This document shows positions 24,950 through 32,809 of a stretch of 64,000 bases of DNA, piece after piece (position 1 is the first letter of the stretch; each line of letters starts with the position of its first letter). Under the pieces are notes generated by a model. The model worked only from the letters and a program-made list of their open reading frames with translations. It made no database searches and had not been told where the DNA came from. The stretch is from Saccharopolyspora gregorii (GTDB lineage: Bacteria; Actinomycetota; Actinomycetes; Mycobacteriales; Pseudonocardiaceae): NCBI RefSeq assembly GCF_024734405.1, contig NZ_CP059556.1:248001-312000 (forward strand), read 5' to 3'. The position numbers and the translations under genes were made by a program.

Positions 24950-26770
24950 ATGACCGCTGCGCCGGGGATCCGCGAGATCTTCGCCCGGTTCCGCCCGCAC
25001 CTGCGCCCGGAACGGGCCGGACTGCTGGTCGCGGGGGTGCTGCTGGTGGTCGCCGCGCTGGCCGACACCGCGGCGATCTGGATGTTCATGCTGATCACCG
25101 ATGACGCGCTGGCCGCCGGCAGCCTCGACGCCTTCTGGGCGCCGGGGGCGGCCTGGCTGGGCATCGCGGTGGTCGGCGCGCTCGCCTCGTTCGGCGGGGC
25201 CTACCTCTCCGCGCGCGCGGCGGAACGATTCCTCGTGCGATTGCGCGCGCACGTCTTCGCGCACGTCCAACGATTGTCGCCCGATTTCTTCGCGCGCCGG
25301 AGAACGGGAGATCTCGTCGCCCGGATGTCCGGTGACGTGGAATCGGTGGAAAGGCTCGTCGCCTCCGGAGTGGTGGAAACGGGAACCGCTCTTTTCGGCG
25401 TCGTGCTGTACGCGGGGGCCGCGCTGTACCTGCGCTGGGACCTGGCGCTGCTGTCCTTCGCGCTCGCGCCCGCCTTCTGGCTGGTGGCCCGGAAGTTCTC
25501 CGCCGGGATCCGCGACGCCTCCCGGGCCGAGCGCGCCGCGAACGGCGAGATCGCGAGCACCGTCGCGGAAGGCCTCTCGCACGTCGAGCTGGTGCAATCC
25601 GCGAACCAGCAGCAACGGCAGGACGCGAAGCTGCACGCCGCCTCGATGCGCTGGTTCCGCGCCAAGCTGGTGGAGGCGCGGCTGTCCTCGACGTACGCGC
25701 CGCTGGTCACCGTGGTCGAGACGGTGTGCATCCTGCTGGTCATCGGCGTCGGGGTCTGGGAGATCTCCGCCGACCGCATCACCATCGGGGGCCTGATGGC
25801 CTTCGCCGCCTACATCGGCTACCTGTACCCGCCGCTGCAGGACCTGGGCCGCATCACGATGGCGGTCACCGCCGCCCGCGCCGGGGCGGAACGGCTCGTC
25901 GAACTGCTCGACGCGCGGCCCGCGGTGGTCGACGCCCCGGACGGCACCGCGCAGCTGCCGCCGGGTGGGCGCCCCGGCCGCGCCGTCGAGTTCGACCGCG
26001 TCGCCTTCCGGTACCCGCAGGCGGCGGAGCACGCGCTCCGCGACTTCCGGCTGGCCATCCGGCCCGGCGAGTTCGTGCTGGTCACCGGGCCCAGCGGGGT
26101 GGGGAAGTCGACGCTGGCGAAGCTGCTGCTGCGCTTCTACGACCCGGCGGCGGGGCGGGTGCTGCTCGACGGGGCAGACCTCACCCGGCTGCCGCTGCAC
26201 GTGGTGCGCGACCAGATCGCGTTCGTCCCGCAGGAGGCGGACGTGCTGCACGGCACCGTCGCCGAGAACATCGCCTTCGGCCGCCCGGACGCCACCCCGG
26301 CCGAGGTCGTCGCCGCCGCGCGGGAGGCCGACGCCGACGAGTTCGTCCGCGCCCTGCCGGAGGGTTACGAGACGGTCCTCGGCGAGCGCGGCGCGCTGCT
26401 GTCCGGCGGACAGCGCCGCCGCATCGCCATCGCCCGCGCGGTGCTGCGCCGCACCCCGGTGCTGGTGCTCGACGAACCCACGAACGGCCTGGACGCCGAG
26501 TCGAAGGCCAACGTGGTCGCGCCGCTGCGCAAGCTGTCCCGCACCCGCACCACCATCCTGATCAGCCACGACCCGGAACTGGCCGAGCTCGCCGACCGGG
26601 TGGTGGTGCTGCGCGGCGGGCGGGTGGCCGAACCCGCGCGCCCGCGGAGCCGCGTGCTCAGCGGCGAGCTGCCCGTCCCGGCGGCCGACGACCGGCCCAC
26701 CGTGCGGCTGCACCGCCCGTGGCCCGCCGGGCTCACCGATCCGCTGCGCGCCCGTGGTGGCCGCGCGTGA
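24950..26770 (+). CDS. ABC exporter, fused membrane and ATPase domains
   Basis: A 606-residue half-transporter. Six membrane helices lie in about residues 1-310. The ATPase domain follows with Walker A GPSGVGKST near 380, Q-loop FVPQEADV, signature LSGGQRRR near 484, Walker B VLVLDEPT near 504 and H-loop ISHD. This layout is typical of exporters of lipids, drugs and peptides; no N-terminal C39 peptidase is present. GGAGAGG precedes the ATG. Codon choice in the stretch near 25220-25400 is less GC-extreme than around it. The upstream proline-rich peptide is the obvious candidate cargo. A homodimer is expected since no partner gene is adjacent. Confidence 0.88.
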   Translation: MTAAPGIREIFARFRPHLRPERAGLLVAGVLLVVAALADTAAIWMFMLITDDALAAGSLDAFWAPGAAWLGIAVVGALASFGGAYLSARAAERFLVRLRAHVFAHVQRLSPDFFARRRTGDLVARMSGDVESVERLVASGVVETGTALFGVVLYAGAALYLRWDLALLSFALAPAFWLVARKFSAGIRDASRAERAANGEIASTVAEGLSHVELVQSANQQQRQDAKLHAASMRWFRAKLVEARLSSTYAPLVTVVETVCILLVIGVGVWEISADRITIGGLMAFAAYIGYLYPPLQDLGRITMAVTAARAGAERLVELLDARPAVVDAPDGTAQLPPGGRPGRAVEFDRVAFRYPQAAEHALRDFRLAIRPGEFVLVTGPSGVGKSTLAKLLLRFYDPAAGRVLLDGADLTRLPLHVVRDQIAFVPQEADVLHGTVAENIAFGRPDATPAEVVAAAREADADEFVRALPEGYETVLGERGALLSGGQRRRIAIARAVLRRTPVLVLDEPTNGLDAESKANVVAPLRKLSRTRTTILISHDPELAELADRVVVLRGGRVAEPARPRSRVLSGELPVPAADDRPTVRLHRPWPAGLTDPLRARGGRA

Positions 26771-26791
26771 ACCGGCTGGGAATCCGCTGAA

Positions 26792-26820
26792 CGCCCGGCC
26801 CGCGCGCGGCGGGCCGGGCG
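26792..26820. terminator. Terminator between exporter and S9 peptidase
   Basis: CGCCCGGCCCGC pairs with GCGGGCCGGGCG around a short GC loop between two convergent genes. Confidence 0.75.
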
Positions 26821-26827
26821 GAGCGGA

Positions 26828-28672
26828 TCAGGCGCGGCCCACCGCCCGCCGCGCGAAGTGGATCTCCGCGGCGACCTGGCGCAGGGTCTCCGCCACCACC
26901 AGCGAGCCGTGGCCGGCGTCGTAGCGGTAGAACTCGAACGGCACCTCCCGCTGCGCCAGCCGGTCCAGGTAGTTCAGGATCTGCTGGATCGGGCACCGCG
27001 GATCGTTGTCCCCGGCCAGCACCAGCACCGGCGCCCGCACCTGGTCCACGTAGGTCAGCGGCGAGCACTCCTCGTAGACCGCGGGAACCTCCTCCGGCGA
27101 ACCGCCGAACAGCGCCCGGTCGTAGGCGCGCAGCGGCTCCATCTCGTCCGCGTACGCCGAGACGTAGTCGGCGACCGGCACCCCGGCGACACCGCCCGCC
27201 CACCGCTCCGGCTGGGTGCCCAGCGCCAGCAGCGTCAGGTAGCCGCCCCAGGACGCCCCGGCGACCACGCTCAGCTCGGGCGTGGTGAGCCCGTCCCGCA
27301 CAGCCCAGTCGTGCACGTGCGCGACGTCGGCGAGCTCGGTGAGGCCCGGCCTGCCCTCGATCGCGTCCCGCCACGCCGAGCCGTAGCCGGTCGAACCCCG
27401 GTAGTTGATCTCGACGACGGCGAAGCCCGCGTCCAGCCACGCCGCCCGGTACGCGGAGAACCGGTCCTCGTCCGCCGCGTGCGGCCCGCCGTGCAGGTTG
27501 AACACCGTCGGCACCGGCCCGTCGCCCGCGCCCTCCGGCCGGGACACCAGCGCGTGCACCGACTCGTTCGGGCCGTGCGGGACGGGCACGAACACGTCGC
27601 GCACCGGCTCGGACCCCGGCGGCCGCTCCCCGGGCGGGGTCAGCAGCACCTCGTCGGTGCCGTCCGCGCGCAGCGTCCGCACCAGCGACGGCGTCGCCGC
27701 CGACGACCACGAGTACTCGACCGAGCGGTCCGGGCGCACCGAGGCGCCGCCGACGGTGCCCGCGGGCGTCGCCAGCTCCACCAGCTCGCCCGTCTCCAGG
27801 TCGTAGCGGTGCATCGTGGTCCGCGCGTGGTGGGTGTGCGCGATCAGCAGCGCCGTGCCGTCCGGGTACCAGTCCGCGGACACCTCACCGGGCAGGCCGA
27901 GGTCGATCTCCCGCTCGGTGTCGGCCAGCACGTCCCAGATCAGCAGTTCTTCGCGTCCGTGCCGCTCGTGCAGCACCAGCAGCCGCGGATCTCCGGCGAC
28001 CGGCGCGAAGTCCAGCGCGTCCAGCCCCTTCCCCGGCCCGTCCCACTTGTCCGCGACGGTCGCGGCACCGTCCACCCGCAGCACGCGCAGCGCCGGGTGC
28101 CTGCTGTCGCCGTGCTCGGAGTGCGACAGCACCAGCAGGCTCTCGTCCCAGGACAGCGCGGACAGGCCGCCGTCCTGCTCGTGCTCGTAGACGACCTCCG
28201 GGGCTCCGCCGGCGCGGGACACCCACACCGTCACCCCGTCGTCGGTGGACATGCCGACCCCGGTCACCGTCGGCCCGAGCTCCAAGCCGGCCGGGTAGCC
28301 GGGGTGCGTCCCGGGCAGCGCCGGTTCCGGTTTCCCGCCGCTCGCGGCGAAGTCCTCGCTCACCCAGGAACCGAACTCGTCGCCGTCGGTGTCGTCGAAC
28401 CACCACACCCGCGCGCCGTCGGCGGACAGCGTGCCGTGGAACGTCCCGTTCGGACGGTCGGTGACCTGGCGGTGCGCACCGGAGTCGCGGTCCCACGCGT
28501 ACAGCTCCCAGGTACCGCTGGCGTTGGAGACGTACAGGCTGCGGCCCGGCGCTTCCCGCGCCCAATCCGGCAGCGACACCCGAGGTGCGCTGAACCGCGC
28601 TCGCCACCGGGCCTCCCGCTCGGCGTCGTCGAACAGCTCTTGCGGAATCTTCGCGTCTGGGTACTCGCTCAC
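26828..28672 (-). CDS. S9-family serine peptidase (prolyl/acylaminoacyl peptidase)
   Basis: A 614-residue cytoplasmic peptidase. Residues 40-350 form a WD-like beta-propeller; the catalytic alpha/beta domain follows with NLHGGPHAADEDRFSAYRA near 390, nucleophile GASWGGYLTL (Ser near 473), Asp in VLAGDNDPRCP and His in YDAGHGSLV near 594. The family cleaves short peptides, often after Pro or removing acylated N-terminal residues. It is convergent with the ABC exporter; a link to the proline-rich peptide is tempting but rests on proximity alone. Confidence 0.88.
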   Translation of the reverse strand: MSEYPDAKIPQELFDDAEREARWRARFSAPRVSLPDWAREAPGRSLYVSNASGTWELYAWDRDSGAHRQVTDRPNGTFHGTLSADGARVWWFDDTDGDEFGSWVSEDFAASGGKPEPALPGTHPGYPAGLELGPTVTGVGMSTDDGVTVWVSRAGGAPEVVYEHEQDGGLSALSWDESLLVLSHSEHGDSRHPALRVLRVDGAATVADKWDGPGKGLDALDFAPVAGDPRLLVLHERHGREELLIWDVLADTEREIDLGLPGEVSADWYPDGTALLIAHTHHARTTMHRYDLETGELVELATPAGTVGGASVRPDRSVEYSWSSAATPSLVRTLRADGTDEVLLTPPGERPPGSEPVRDVFVPVPHGPNESVHALVSRPEGAGDGPVPTVFNLHGGPHAADEDRFSAYRAAWLDAGFAVVEINYRGSTGYGSAWRDAIEGRPGLTELADVAHVHDWAVRDGLTTPELSVVAGASWGGYLTLLALGTQPERWAGGVAGVPVADYVSAYADEMEPLRAYDRALFGGSPEEVPAVYEECSPLTYVDQVRAPVLVLAGDNDPRCPIQQILNYLDRLAQREVPFEFYRYDAGHGSLVVAETLRQVAAEIHFARRAVGRA

Positions 28673-28806
28673 CCCACGATCCTGCCCGATGTCCCCGACA
28701 CCGCGCCGCCCCTTCCACCCGCCCGAGGCGGATCACCGGAACCGGGCAACCCCGCACCGCCGCCGCGCGTCACCCGGAGTCGAGGAACAACGCGAGGGAG
28801 CTGTGG

Positions 28807-29814
28807 GTGGAACTCGGAACAAGGACCCTGATCGGCCTCGTCGGGCTGGGTGGTGCGCTCGCCGGATCGGTCGTGGTGACCGCCCCCGCGGTGGCCGCCG
28901 CCGGACCGGCCGCGCCCGCGGCCTGCGAGATCCGCGAACTCCCGCTGCCGCCCGGCACCACCGAGGGCGGGGTAGCGGGCGCCAGCGCGGACGGGCGGAC
29001 CGCCGTCGGCCGGGCCGTGGGCCACGACCCGGTGCAGACCGAGGTCGGCGTGGTGTGGCGGGACGGCGAGATCGTGGACCTCCCCGCCGACCTGCCCGAT
29101 GCGCTGACCGACGTGAACTCCGCCGGGGTCGCGGTCGGTGGGATCTTCGACGAGTACGGCGAACGGCGGCCCTACGTGCTGCGCGACGGCGAGGTCCACG
29201 TGCTGCCCGGGCACGTGACGCCGCGCGGCATCAACGATTCCGGCGTGATCGCCGGATTCCGCACCGATGCGGCCGGGGAGCTCCCGGTCGTGTGGAAGCC
29301 GGGCTCCGACCAGCCCGTCGACCTGGTCGGGCCGCGCGGCATCGCCACCGACGTCGCGGCGGACGGCACGGTGGTCGGCACCGTCGACGGCGACACCCCC
29401 GACGCCCCGACCGACGGCTACGTCTGGCGGCCGGACGGCACCGGCGCCCCGCTCCCGCGGCCCGCGGGCGTCGCGCCGAACGCGCACCTGGAGGCGACCG
29501 GGATCAGCGGGTCGTGGGTGTTCGGCGACGGCCCCGACGGCGCGATCCGCTGGAACCTGGACACGGGGGCGGCCGAGTCGCTGCCCGGCACCATCGCGGG
29601 CTCGGGCGCGATCAACGACCGCGGCGTGCTCGCCGCGCCCGCCGGCTCCGGTCAGGACGGCGTGCTGGTCGACGGCGAGCAGCGGACCCCGCTGCCCGGG
29701 ATGAACGGCTGGCAGGTCGCCCCGCGTTCGATCAGCCCGGACGGGACGGCGCTCACCGGAACCGCGGGGATGCTCAAGGGTCCGTCGAAGCCGGTCCGCT
29801 GGACCTGCGCCTGA
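28807..29814 (+). CDS. Secreted protein with HAF-like propeller repeats
   Basis: 335 residues. A Sec-type signal peptide (LIGLVGLGGALAGSVVVTAPAVAAA) is split by the n-region, with cleavage expected near residue 32. The mature part has degenerate repeats such as TDVNSAGVAVGG, RGINDSGVIAGF and GAINDRGVLA, with VVW or YVW strands, similar to HAF-repeat extracellular proteins thought to form beta-propellers. No catalytic motif is seen. The GTG start follows a GAGGGAG site. Two Cys (one near the mature N-terminus, one near the C-terminus) could form a disulfide closing the propeller. Confidence 0.75.
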   Translation: MELGTRTLIGLVGLGGALAGSVVVTAPAVAAAGPAAPAACEIRELPLPPGTTEGGVAGASADGRTAVGRAVGHDPVQTEVGVVWRDGEIVDLPADLPDALTDVNSAGVAVGGIFDEYGERRPYVLRDGEVHVLPGHVTPRGINDSGVIAGFRTDAAGELPVVWKPGSDQPVDLVGPRGIATDVAADGTVVGTVDGDTPDAPTDGYVWRPDGTGAPLPRPAGVAPNAHLEATGISGSWVFGDGPDGAIRWNLDTGAAESLPGTIAGSGAINDRGVLAAPAGSGQDGVLVDGEQRTPLPGMNGWQVAPRSISPDGTALTGTAGMLKGPSKPVRWTCA

Positions 29815-29858
29815 TCGACCGGCGGCACCGCGAACCGGCCTCCGACGCGAGAACGGCC

Positions 29859-29893
29859 GGCCGGGTGCTCCCCGCTACGGGGAGCACCCGGCC
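29859..29893. terminator. Terminator after the secreted protein
   Basis: A perfect 15 bp stem GGCCGGGTGCTCCCC / GGGGAGCACCCGGCC with loop GCTAC, 45 bases after the stop. It lies between convergent genes. Confidence 0.85.
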
Positions 29894-30063
29894 AGCCCGT
29901 CCGTGGTCGGTTCGAGCACGCCGGTGGTCACCGTCGCGCATCTCCGAAAGGCGCGGCGCACCGCTGGGACGCGGGGTCCCGTTACCCGGGACCGTTCCGC
30001 TCCGCGAATGCGCGGATGGGCGTCGCGAAGTGGGCGAGCACCGGTGTCACGCTTGAAATGTCG

Positions 30064-30294
30064 TCACCGGTAAGTAGCGACCAAGTAGAAGCCGTCGGAC
30101 CTCTCCTCGCACTGGTAACCGACGATTCCTTCGTCGCCGCGGTGGTCCTCTCCGGCTTTACCGCACTTCTCCATGCTGTCGTACGGGCCGAATTCCTTGT
30201 CGACGTCCGCGAGCGCCGTACCTGCGCCGAGCGCGGCGGTACCGGCACCGGCGGCGCAGAGGACGAGTGCGCAGATGCTCTTGCGAAAACGCAT
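30064..30294 (-). CDS. Small secreted two-Cys protein
   Basis: 76 residues with a clear signal peptide: basic MRFRKS, hydrophobic ALVLCAAGAGTAALGAG, and a TALA-D cleavage site near residue 29. The mature part of about 47 residues contains FGPYDSMEKCGKAG and GYQCEERSDGFYLVATYR, with two Cys that could form one disulfide. Small secreted proteins with a 'GPYxSxxxC...YxC...GxxLxxxR' pattern recur in actinomycetes without assigned function. GC content is lower than in neighbouring genes. Confidence 0.75.
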   Translation of the reverse strand: MRFRKSICALVLCAAGAGTAALGAGTALADVDKEFGPYDSMEKCGKAGEDHRGDEGIVGYQCEERSDGFYLVATYR

Positions 30295-30732
30295 GAAAAC
30301 TACCTCGTGGATCGACTTCAGTTGCGAGCGAGTGATGCTACGGGCGCGAGAACACCGGAACGGTTGATGACCGAGTCGATTCCGCAGTGGAGGGAAAATC
30401 CTCGGCGTCCCCGTGGGCGGAAACGGGAGCGGATGAAAGCGTAGTCCAGTTCAGCGGTCGCGTCCTTTTCCGGGCGATATGCCGGAAGTGCCGTGGAATG
30501 TGCGGTGCTGCCGCGGGCCGTCGTCCGCCGGATACCGCGGGTGCGGCCTGGGGGAGTCGGCGAGCGTCGACTCGGCGCCCGCCTGCGCCGAGCGCGGGCC
30601 ACGCCGAACAGCCGGTGGGCGGCAGCACCGCAGGCCCGTGGGGCCTCGCCGGGATCGCCCGGCAGTGGTCCCAGCACGAGAAAAGGGCCTGGCCGGAACT
30701 CCTGCTGGAGTCCTGACCAGGCCCTCTACCTG
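30295..30732. other. Intergenic region, no credible gene
   Basis: 438 bases. It must hold the promoter of the small secreted protein (minus strand); no clear -35/-10 was identified. Frames here lack ribosome sites and family resemblance. The right end contains the tRNA terminator at 30681-30725. Composition is mixed, with a lower-GC patch near 30295-30480. Confidence 0.6.
30681..30725 (-). terminator. Rho-independent terminator of tRNA-Pro
   Basis: Arms AGGGCCTGG and CCAGGCCCT with an inner GGAGT/ACTCC stem; on the minus strand the hairpin is followed by TTTTCTC. It starts 8 bases beyond the tRNA 3' end. Confidence 0.8.
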
Positions 30733-30806
30733 TCGGGGTGGCGGGATTTGAACCCACGACCTCTTCGACCCGAACGAAGCGCGCTCCCAAGCTGCGCCAC
30801 ACCCCG
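30733..30806 (-). tRNA. tRNA-Pro (anticodon CGG)
   Basis: A 74-base gene with acceptor arms CGGGGTG and CACCCCG, D-arm GCGCAGCTTGGGAGCGC, anticodon arm CTTCG-TTCGGGT-CGAAG with CGG at the anticodon, and T-arm GTGGGTTCAAATCCCGC. The discriminator base is A; CCA is not encoded. It reads CCG, a heavily used Pro codon in this genome. Confidence 0.95.
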
Positions 30807-30855
30807 ATCACTCAACGGCGAACATCTCGGGTGCTCGTCCGCCGCTGAGCAAAGT

Positions 30856-31815
30856 CTAGCGGATGTTCGCGCGGGCCCCGGAAGGGGGGTTCCCGAACAG
30901 TCCGGAGGCCTTCGGCGCGGCGCCCTGCGAGCGCGGGACCAGCGTCAACAGCGTCGCCTCCGGCGGGCAGGCGAACCGCACCGGCGCGTACGGGGAGGTG
31001 CCCAGCCCCGCCGACACGTGCAGGTGCATGTCGCCCCACGTGGAAGCGCCGCGGGCCCGTGCCCGGTCCAGCTCGCAGTTCGTCACGATCGGGCCGTAGC
31101 CGGGAACGCGCAGCTGCCCGCCGTGGGTGTGCCCGGCCAGCACCAGGTCGTACCCGTCGTCGGCGAAGGCGTCCAGCACCCGCGGTTCCGGCGAGTGCGT
31201 CAGGCCCAGCCGCAGCTGCGCCTCCTGCGGCGGGTCGCCCGCGATCTTCGAGTACTTGTCCCGCTTCAGGTGCGGGTCGTCCAGCCCGGCCACGTGGATC
31301 CGGATCCCGGAGATCTCCACGTCGTGCCAGCGGTGCGTGACGTCCGTCCAGCCGCGTTCGGTCATCGCCGCGCGCAGGTCCCGCCACGGCAGCGGATCGC
31401 CGTGGATGCGCTTCGTCTTCGCCGAGGGCAGCAGGTAGCGCGCCGGGTTCTTCGGCTTCGGCCCGTAGTAGTCGTTGCTGCCGAACACGAACACCCCGGG
31501 CCGGTCCAGCAGCGACCCCATCGCGCGCAGCGCCGCGGGCACCGCCTGCGGGTGGGCGAGGTTGTCGCCGGTGTTGACCACGAGGTCGGGGGCGAGTTCG
31601 TCGAGGGCGGCGACCCAGCGCTGCTTGGACCGCTGGTTCGGCATCATGTGCAGGTCGGAGATGTGCAGGATGCGCAGTTCCGGCGCGCCTTCCGCGAGCA
31701 CCGGCACGGTGGCGCGGCGCAGCGTCCAGTGCGTTCGTTCGACACCTGCGGCGTAGCCGAAGGTCGCGGCACCCAGTGCGCCGCCGGCGAGCATGATCCG
31801 ACCGAGCTTGTTCAC
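30856..31815 (-). CDS. Membrane-anchored metallophosphoesterase
   Basis: A 319-residue calcineurin-like phosphoesterase with an N-terminal hydrophobic segment (IMLAGGALGAATFGYAAG). Metal-binding motifs in order: HISDLHM near residue 50, VVNTGDNL near 80, FGSNDYYGP near 110 (GNHD variant with Ser-Asn-Asp) and AGHTHGGQLR near 226. The family hydrolyses phosphomonoesters or diesters such as UDP-sugars and lipids. GTG 31813-31815 is chosen because the conserved N-terminal membrane segment begins there. Its position before ponA mirrors Rv3683/ponA2 of M. tuberculosis. Confidence 0.85.
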   Translation of the reverse strand: MNKLGRIMLAGGALGAATFGYAAGVERTHWTLRRATVPVLAEGAPELRILHISDLHMMPNQRSKQRWVAALDELAPDLVVNTGDNLAHPQAVPAALRAMGSLLDRPGVFVFGSNDYYGPKPKNPARYLLPSAKTKRIHGDPLPWRDLRAAMTERGWTDVTHRWHDVEISGIRIHVAGLDDPHLKRDKYSKIAGDPPQEAQLRLGLTHSPEPRVLDAFADDGYDLVLAGHTHGGQLRVPGYGPIVTNCELDRARARGASTWGDMHLHVSAGLGTSPYAPVRFACPPEATLLTLVPRSQGAAPKASGLFGNPPSGARANIR

Positions 31816-32003
31816 GTCGCCCAGCCTACGACCGGTGGCGGACCCGCGACGCTCGGGAGGGCTCCGCCCGATCACCACCCCAGGCACCCTGAACAGCAGC
31901 GGCCCCCTGTCGTTCCCCGTCGGCGGCGAAGCCGCTGAGCAGCGAGCGCGTACCCGGGCCGACCACCCGCCCCACCTCGCGGCAGGAGTCGGACGGCAGG
32001 CGA

Positions 32004-32786
32004 TCAGGCGGCGGTGGCGTAGCGCCAGTAGGCGAGGGCGTACACCCGGCGCCGGTCCAGGCCGAGCTCCTGCTGGCAGTGCTCCCGGATGACGTGCACG
32101 GCCTCGGCTTCGGCGCCCACCCAGACGTCCGGCCGCGGCCCGAGATCCGCCGCCCGCACCGCGTCCGCGAGCACCGAGCTCCGCCCGGCGGGGGCCCCGT
32201 CCCGGTGCAGCCAGGTCCACTCCACGTCCGCCCCGGTGCGCACCTCCTGGCGCTCGGCCGCGTCGGCGACCTCGGCGAACACCCGGACCCGGGCCCGCTC
32301 GTCCAGTTCCTCGACCATCGCCAGCATCGCGGGCAGCGCCGTCTCGTCGCCGGCCAGCACGAGCCGGTCCGCGGCCGGGTCCGGCCGGTAGGAGGGGCTC
32401 GGGCCGACGGCGACGACCTGCGACCCGCTCTCCACGTCGCGGGCCCAGGTCGAGCCCGGGCCGTCGTGGTCGTGCACCACCAGGTCGATCGCGAGCCGCC
32501 GCCGCGCCGCGTCGAACCAGCGCACCGTGTACGTGCGCTGCTTCGGCTGCTGCTCCCGCGGCAGCGCGAAGACCTCGGCGCGGTCGCGGCCCAGCGGCAT
32601 CGGCTGCCCGGGCCGCGGCAGGCAGAGCTTGATCCGCTGGTCGCTGCCGGTGCTGTCGAAGTCGGCGAGCTCGTCGCCGCCGAGCACGACCCGCACCATC
32701 CGCGGCGTGATCCGCTCGACCTCGTCCACCCGCAGCAGCCGGTACCGGGACCGCACCCGCCGCGTGCTCGCCTGCGTGTTCGTCAC
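32004..32786 (-). CDS. Siderophore-interacting FAD/NADPH reductase
   Basis: A 260-residue protein of the siderophore-interacting (ViuB-like) family. An FAD-binding barrel carries RTYTVRWFDAARRRLAIDLV and HDHDGPGSTWA near 105-130; an NAD(P)-binding part follows with VLAGDETALPAMLAM near 160; and the C-terminus ends YALAYWRYATAA, as in the family. It would reduce ferric siderophore to release iron in the cytoplasm. GTG start at 32784-32786. No siderophore biosynthesis or uptake genes are adjacent. Confidence 0.88.
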   Translation of the reverse strand: MTNTQASTRRVRSRYRLLRVDEVERITPRMVRVVLGGDELADFDSTGSDQRIKLCLPRPGQPMPLGRDRAEVFALPREQQPKQRTYTVRWFDAARRRLAIDLVVHDHDGPGSTWARDVESGSQVVAVGPSPSYRPDPAADRLVLAGDETALPAMLAMVEELDERARVRVFAEVADAAERQEVRTGADVEWTWLHRDGAPAGRSSVLADAVRAADLGPRPDVWVGAEAEAVHVIREHCQQELGLDRRRVYALAYWRYATAA

Positions 32787-32809
32787 AGCAGCCGAGTGTA
32801 GGGAGCCGG

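Noticed and set aside
24950-26770. Lantibiotic or lasso-peptide type exporter with leader peptidase
   Set aside because: No C39 peptidase domain, no double-glycine leader in the small peptide, and no maturation enzymes nearby.
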